NCBI GenBank assembly: GCA_949358305.1
Contig: OX442318.1
Location: 11,392,517-11,452,516, forward strand
Source of the DNA: Strigamia acuminata
Taxonomy: Eukaryota; Arthropoda; Chilopoda; Geophilomorpha; Linotaeniidae
Reading direction: 5' to 3'
Length of the DNA stretch: 60,000 bases
In this document: positions 37,301 to 43,300 of the stretch, piece after piece
How the letters are laid out: each line of letters starts with the position of its first letter
Position numbering within the stretch: position 1 is the stretch's first letter
Notes under the pieces: model-generated
The model's input: only the letters and a program-made list of their open reading frames with translations
Told to the model about the DNA's origin: nothing
Databases searched by the model: none
Translations under genes and position numbers: made by a program

Positions 37301-40300
37301 TTCCAACATGGTTTCCTGACGGTTTCCAAACTTTCAGACACCTCTTGCGATTTCGCCGCGTGTTTTGCGTTTGATTTAATACTTTCCGGTCCGTTGCCGA
37401 TCTTTCGCGAATTAGAGAAATCTCCAGCCATAGTTGCTTTAACTCAAGGCCGGGTGATGTCATCGGTTGGAAGAAGAAGAAGAAAAAAAAATGAGGTTAT
37501 ATGCTGCAGGTGTAATTCACATGCAAAGTTTGATCCTTGCCAAACCTGAAAACTCCAATTTGCTTATCAACTAATGCATAAAACCAAACATTTCCCAACT
37601 TTTCACCATTTGTGATAAACGCTCTTGGAATCGGAGCACAAGGACATCCACAATAACACCGCACAGCACGCAATTAAGGCTTAGTTCCAAATTTATCCAC
37701 TCGTACATCATCGGTTGTGCACAACTGGTTATGATCATTCACTCGCGCATGTCTGGCCTATGGATCGCCATCGCCCGACTTAAGACTTTGACCGATAATT
37801 GCGATAATCAAACGCAAATACTTCCAACACTTCCTTTCCATTTTCTTAGAAATAAAATGGGGCCCCTCAAGAGCCCCTCAAATACAAAACAAAAAAGTCT
37901 TTTTACAGAGAAAATAATGGGGCCCTAAAATAAACACTTATTACCGAGGGGCCCCAAAATCCAAAAAAAATCAAATCAATGAATAGTGTCCCATAAAAGG
38001 GCCCCTCTTACATAAAAATAGGGCCCCATTTAAACCAATTTTAAATATAAAAATTTTTTGGGGCCCCATATGGGCCCCTCGCCTTTTCCCCCCATTTTAA
38101 CTCAATTTAGTGTATAAATTAAGGTCCCAAATGGGTCCTTTTTCAATTAAAAAATTGCTTTAAATATTAATTAGGGGCCCCAAATGGGCCCCCTCACCTT
38201 TCTTTCCCATCTTAACCGGAATTAGTGCATAAACTAGGGCCCCATGTGGGCCCCTCGCCCCTTTTTCCCATTTTAACTAGATTTAGTGCATAAAATAAGG
38301 CCCCAGGTAGGCCAATTTTAAATATATAAATTTTTGGGGCCCAAAGAAAGAGACCTTCTATTCCATTTTATTAGGAATTAGTACAAAAAAGGGCCCCCAA
38401 ATGGGCCCCTCGCTTTTTCCTCCATTTTAACTCAATTTAGTGTATAAAATAAGGTCCCAAATGGGTTCCTTTTCAATAAAAAAAATGCTTTAAATATTAA
38501 TTTGGGGCCCCAAATGGGCCCCTCTCCTTTCTTTCCCATTTTAACAATATTTAGTGCATAAAATAGGGCCCCATGTGGGCCCCTCGCCCCTTTTTCCCAT
38601 TTTAACTAGATTTAGTGCATAAAATAGAGCCCCAGGTGGGCCCCTTGATCAATTTAAACAAAAAACCTTTCAGATATTTATTTGGGGCCCTAAAAAGAAC
38701 CGCACACCTTCCCTTCCCTTTCTCCGAAGAAAATTATTACATAAAACCAAATGAATCACTCGACTTGACCTTTAAAGAAATATTAAAAACACAAAAGAAA
38801 AACTCACATTTAATTAACTTAACAACCTCCACGTGGTTCGACTGAGTAACCAAAGTTCCATTTACCTATGTACACAAAGAAATAAAAAAAAAAAAAAGAT
38901 TAAAAAAACTGTATCAGTGCGTCAACTAAGCGAATATTTACTTTGATTATCCTGTCACCTTGCTGCACACCGGCATGAGCCGCCGCGCCATCTGCAATCA
39001 CAACGACAAATTAAAAGATTCGTCGCGCGACGAGAGAAATATTTCGCTTTTCGTGTCATACCTTCCTTGACAGACTGCACGAACACTGGATTATCACCGG
39101 AAACGGTGAGGCCGTACCCCTTCTCGCCTCTTTGGATGATTACGCACCTCTGCACCAACTGGTCGCCTAAAAATCGATCGAATTTAAACGAGAAATGGGT
39201 CACATATGGCGCCATTGCTATTTTCTCCCACATCGCTTACCGCGCGAGTCTTCGATGATCGCCGCTTGATTCGATTCATCTTTTTTGTTCAGGGGGAGAT
39301 CCACTTTGCTCAGGCTGCCCAACCTGTGCGAGAGAAAAGAAAATGGAGGGAGAAAAAATATTATTTCCTTTTGTTTTTGTTTGTTTTTGTTATTTTGTTC
39401 AAGGTCGAAATAAATCTTGTGACGGAAAGCATGAGTAAGCGCCATTAATCATCGGTACTGCGCGAGACGGTTTCCCATATTTTGTCAATTGGGATTCACG
39501 CTAGAGTTGTTTCGACAAGAAAAGGATGGGTTGGCACAAATTGAAAAATGCAAATGTTTTTGGGATTTTTTGTTTTATGTTTCGTTTTGAAACGGTTTTA
39601 TTAGGTTTTATGAGAGTTTTTGTCGATATGCTGCATTTAAAACGAGTTTTATTCGCATTTTGGATTAGTTTTAAGGTTAAAACTAGTTTCAAACGAGTTT
39701 TATTCATATCTTGGATTAGTTTTATGGTTAAAACACGTTTTTTATTTGCATTTTCTTGCATTTCAGTAGCTGCATTCAAAAACTAAAATATTTTGTGTTT
39801 TACTTCAATTTTAAACCAAAAATGACATCATTTCCTGTTTAAACCCATGTTAAAACTTAAAATACACTTAAAGTAAAATTGTTATTTTAATTTTTGAATG
39901 CAGCTAGTAAAATTCTCACCTAAAACACGTTTTAAACGCGTTTTATTTGCGTTTTGCCTGCTTTTTGGTAAATTCTCACCAAAAACACGTTTTAAACGAG
40001 TTTTATTTGCGTTTTGCCTGCTTTTTGGTAAATTCTCACCTAAAACACGTTTTAAACGCGTTTTATTTGCGTTTTGCCTGCTTTTTGGTAAATTCTCACC
40101 TAAAACACGTTTTAAACGAGTTTTATTTGCGTTTTGCCTGCTTTTTGGTAAATTCTCACCTAAAACACGTTTTAAACGAGTTTTATTTGCGTTTTGCCTG
40201 CTTTTTGGTAAATTCTCACCTAAAACACGTTTTAAACGAGTTTTATTTGCGTTTTGCCTGCTTTTTGGTAAATTCTCACCTAAAACACGTTTTAAACGCG

Positions 40301-43300
40301 TTTTATTTGCGTTTTGCCTGCTTTTCGGTCAATTCTCACATAAAACACGTTTTAAACGAGTTTTATTTGCGTTTTGCATGCTTTTCGGTAAATTTCTCAC
40401 CTAAAAAACGTTAAAAACGCGTTTTATTTGCATTTGTGATCATTTTTTCGCCGTTTTGATGTCACTTTCAACAATTTTTAAAGCTAAAATGCATCTAGAA
40501 AAGAAGAGAAGACTTCCCCCCATTAAAACCTATTTTTTCGACAGACATCCCTTTAAAAATCAATACATTAATTTGAGAAATTAATCCAAAAATCATCTGC
40601 CAACACTTTTGTTGGCCCAAATAAACCACATGTTGTCTGGCTGCAGAAACACAAAAGTGGGTCAGCAGTAAAACCCAAAACCACAAAAAAAAACAACAAC
40701 AAAAAATCAACATAAAACATACCAAAAATGCACATGGCAAAACCCCTTAAAAACCAACTACATTTTCACAAACAACACTTAAAGCCAACTGACTCCCAAC
40801 AAGTCCAAACACAATCAGTCATACAGCCCCCATCCCTCTAATCTTGAGGATTGTCAACTGAAGGACTCATAACAACATATAACCACCCAAGAGCACTCAA
40901 CAGATTAACCAAACTCTTGTTTATCCTACTCTTATTGGCTACCTCACATTTCCCTTTTAGAAGGCACAAAAGACTTAAACGAGTGAATTCTTGACTGAAC
41001 ACACTAAAAATTGAACTCGACTAAAAAGATAGCTACCTAAAACATGCGGTTACAACAGCCAATAGCAAGCCCAGAAGAGATAGCTCACTTCGAAAAGTCA
41101 AAGAAGAGCTGCCCTCGAATAACAGCCGGGGCAAAAATACTACACTTTAATGCTGGACGCACACATACCGCGATTTCGCGTCGCGTCGCGTTTTCGCAAG
41201 CGAAATCGCGCTGTAAATCGCGCGCAATGCTACACACATGTAGCTATTTCCGCTTTGCGAATTCAAACTTATGACGTCATTCCACAGCATTCACACAGCA
41301 ACCGAAAATGTTGATGAAATGACGTCATTTCAAACAACTCACGGGATTGGCTGCAACATGAATCGCGGGCGAAATAGTACTTGGGACAAGTACTATTTCC
41401 AAAAGTAGATTTCGAACCGGCGCGAAGGAAATGACGTCACCTGCGCATGCGCAATAGCAACGCAATCGTGACGCGACGCGAAATCGCGGTATGTGTGCGC
41501 CCAGCATAACCGATATCGATATTTTGCAGTATCGCCGATACCGATAATCGGCAACCGAATAGCGGCCGATACCGATACCTGCGCCGATATTAAAATTAAA
41601 ATGTCCGACGCCCGGCGCATAACTGAAAAATCGCCGACTATTCGCTAAAAATGGTGATTTTTCCGTAAAAATCACCAAATAAGTCAATCCGTCTTTTGAA
41701 GATCTAAAATCGAAGATCCGAACCGCCCAACGACAAAACTTCTACTTCTACTTTTCTTTTCTACTGTCACATTCTAGTTTTTTCTGGTAACATACATCCC
41801 ACATCCATTTTATATCCAAAATTGATCAAAATTCTCTTTAGTGACCACATGTTCACAGTTCATGACCATTTGTTTATGTCTGTTCCAAAATTAGTGCTAT
41901 TAACTTGATAAAAAAAATATGTTTACAATGAAAAATGCAAGACATAACAGTCCATTTGAAAGAGATAAAATGCATTCCCCAAACAATTTTTCCCATTAAT
42001 GGAATAGAATCTCATTTACACATGCACATCAATGTATAATTAGAGCATGAATGGTATGTGAACATTGTACATTTTTCTTATTCCAGGTCAATGTGCAACT
42101 ACCAACTCCTGGAAAAACTAATAACCTTTTTCTCTTCTTCACATCCAGCAAATGGAAAACTGCTCACTTCAAGCCTAAGGTCACCAAAAGTGCCCCTCAG
42201 GGCAGCATAAAACAATGAGAAATTAGAGCCTGAGGCTTTATAAAGCGGAGTAACTGCAATCTGCTTAAAACAACTTTTAGTGGCCAACTGGGAATCTAGG
42301 CAGAATATTCCGGAAAACAGTCGAGCGAAACAATTTCGATAACATCCCTTTTCGCCAACAAATTCTGATAATTTTTCTATAAGGGCGAATTAAATCGACA
42401 ATTTTTCCGCACTCGTGGTATTACTTGCGATAATATCACTCCTTTATTCTCGACCAATGGGAAACGATGAAGCAACCAATCGGCTGGCTCGAGAGAAATT
42501 ATCATAGGTAAAATATATCGAGCGCGACGTGTATTTGATACGAGAATTTACCGATAGAAACTAACGTAGATCGTCAATCGTATCCAAACTGGCCTCGCCC
42601 CATCGTAACGAAGCAGCCGCCATGATAGCCGCGAATGAGATTAGGCCTAACAAAACAACAACCGTTTTGCCGACCAATCCCGATTCGCGTAACAAATCGC
42701 ATTTGACGTTCGATGCTTGGTTCGTAAAAGCCTCACCGGGGGGCGCCAGCACCAGAAACATTGACCGGGAAGAGTGGAAAGAGTGCATGGCGCAAGGAAT
42801 TTCTTCCCGGTAAGCACTAATCAGACGTCAAAAGCGGTTTGTTACCCGCCTCGGGATTGGTCGGGAGACCGATTGTTGTTTCGTTAGTCCTAATCTCATT
42901 CGCAGCTATTTTTAGACAAAGCTAGTGATAAATTCTCAGGATAATTTCTCTCACTGTCAACCATCCTCTGCTTCCAATTGTCCGGTATGTTTGTTTATAG
43001 GTTAGGAGGTTGGTTTATTATTGTTTTGATTTTTCTCACTTTTTGTCTGACTTTGCTTGATTTGGTTCAAGTTTGTGTTGTTGGGGGCATTCTGAGTTTT
43101 GGCTTTGATATTAGTGAGTCAAGCAGTCACAAATAGATGTGTTTATTAAAGTTTTTATTATGTGTAGGTATGTTTCGCCTTGACATTAAAAAGGTTTTGT
43201 CATTGCGTGGCAAGGAGCCAGAAGTAAGTAAATAAAGATAGTTGGGATGGGTTTGGCAGTCGTGATTGGTTGCAATCGTTTTTCGGAAATATTTCACGAT

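Noticed and set aside
39898-40414. Two 155-168 codon plus-strand open frames with 20-residue repeats
   Set aside because: The 60-bp unit is a multiple of three without stops, so frames stay open automatically.
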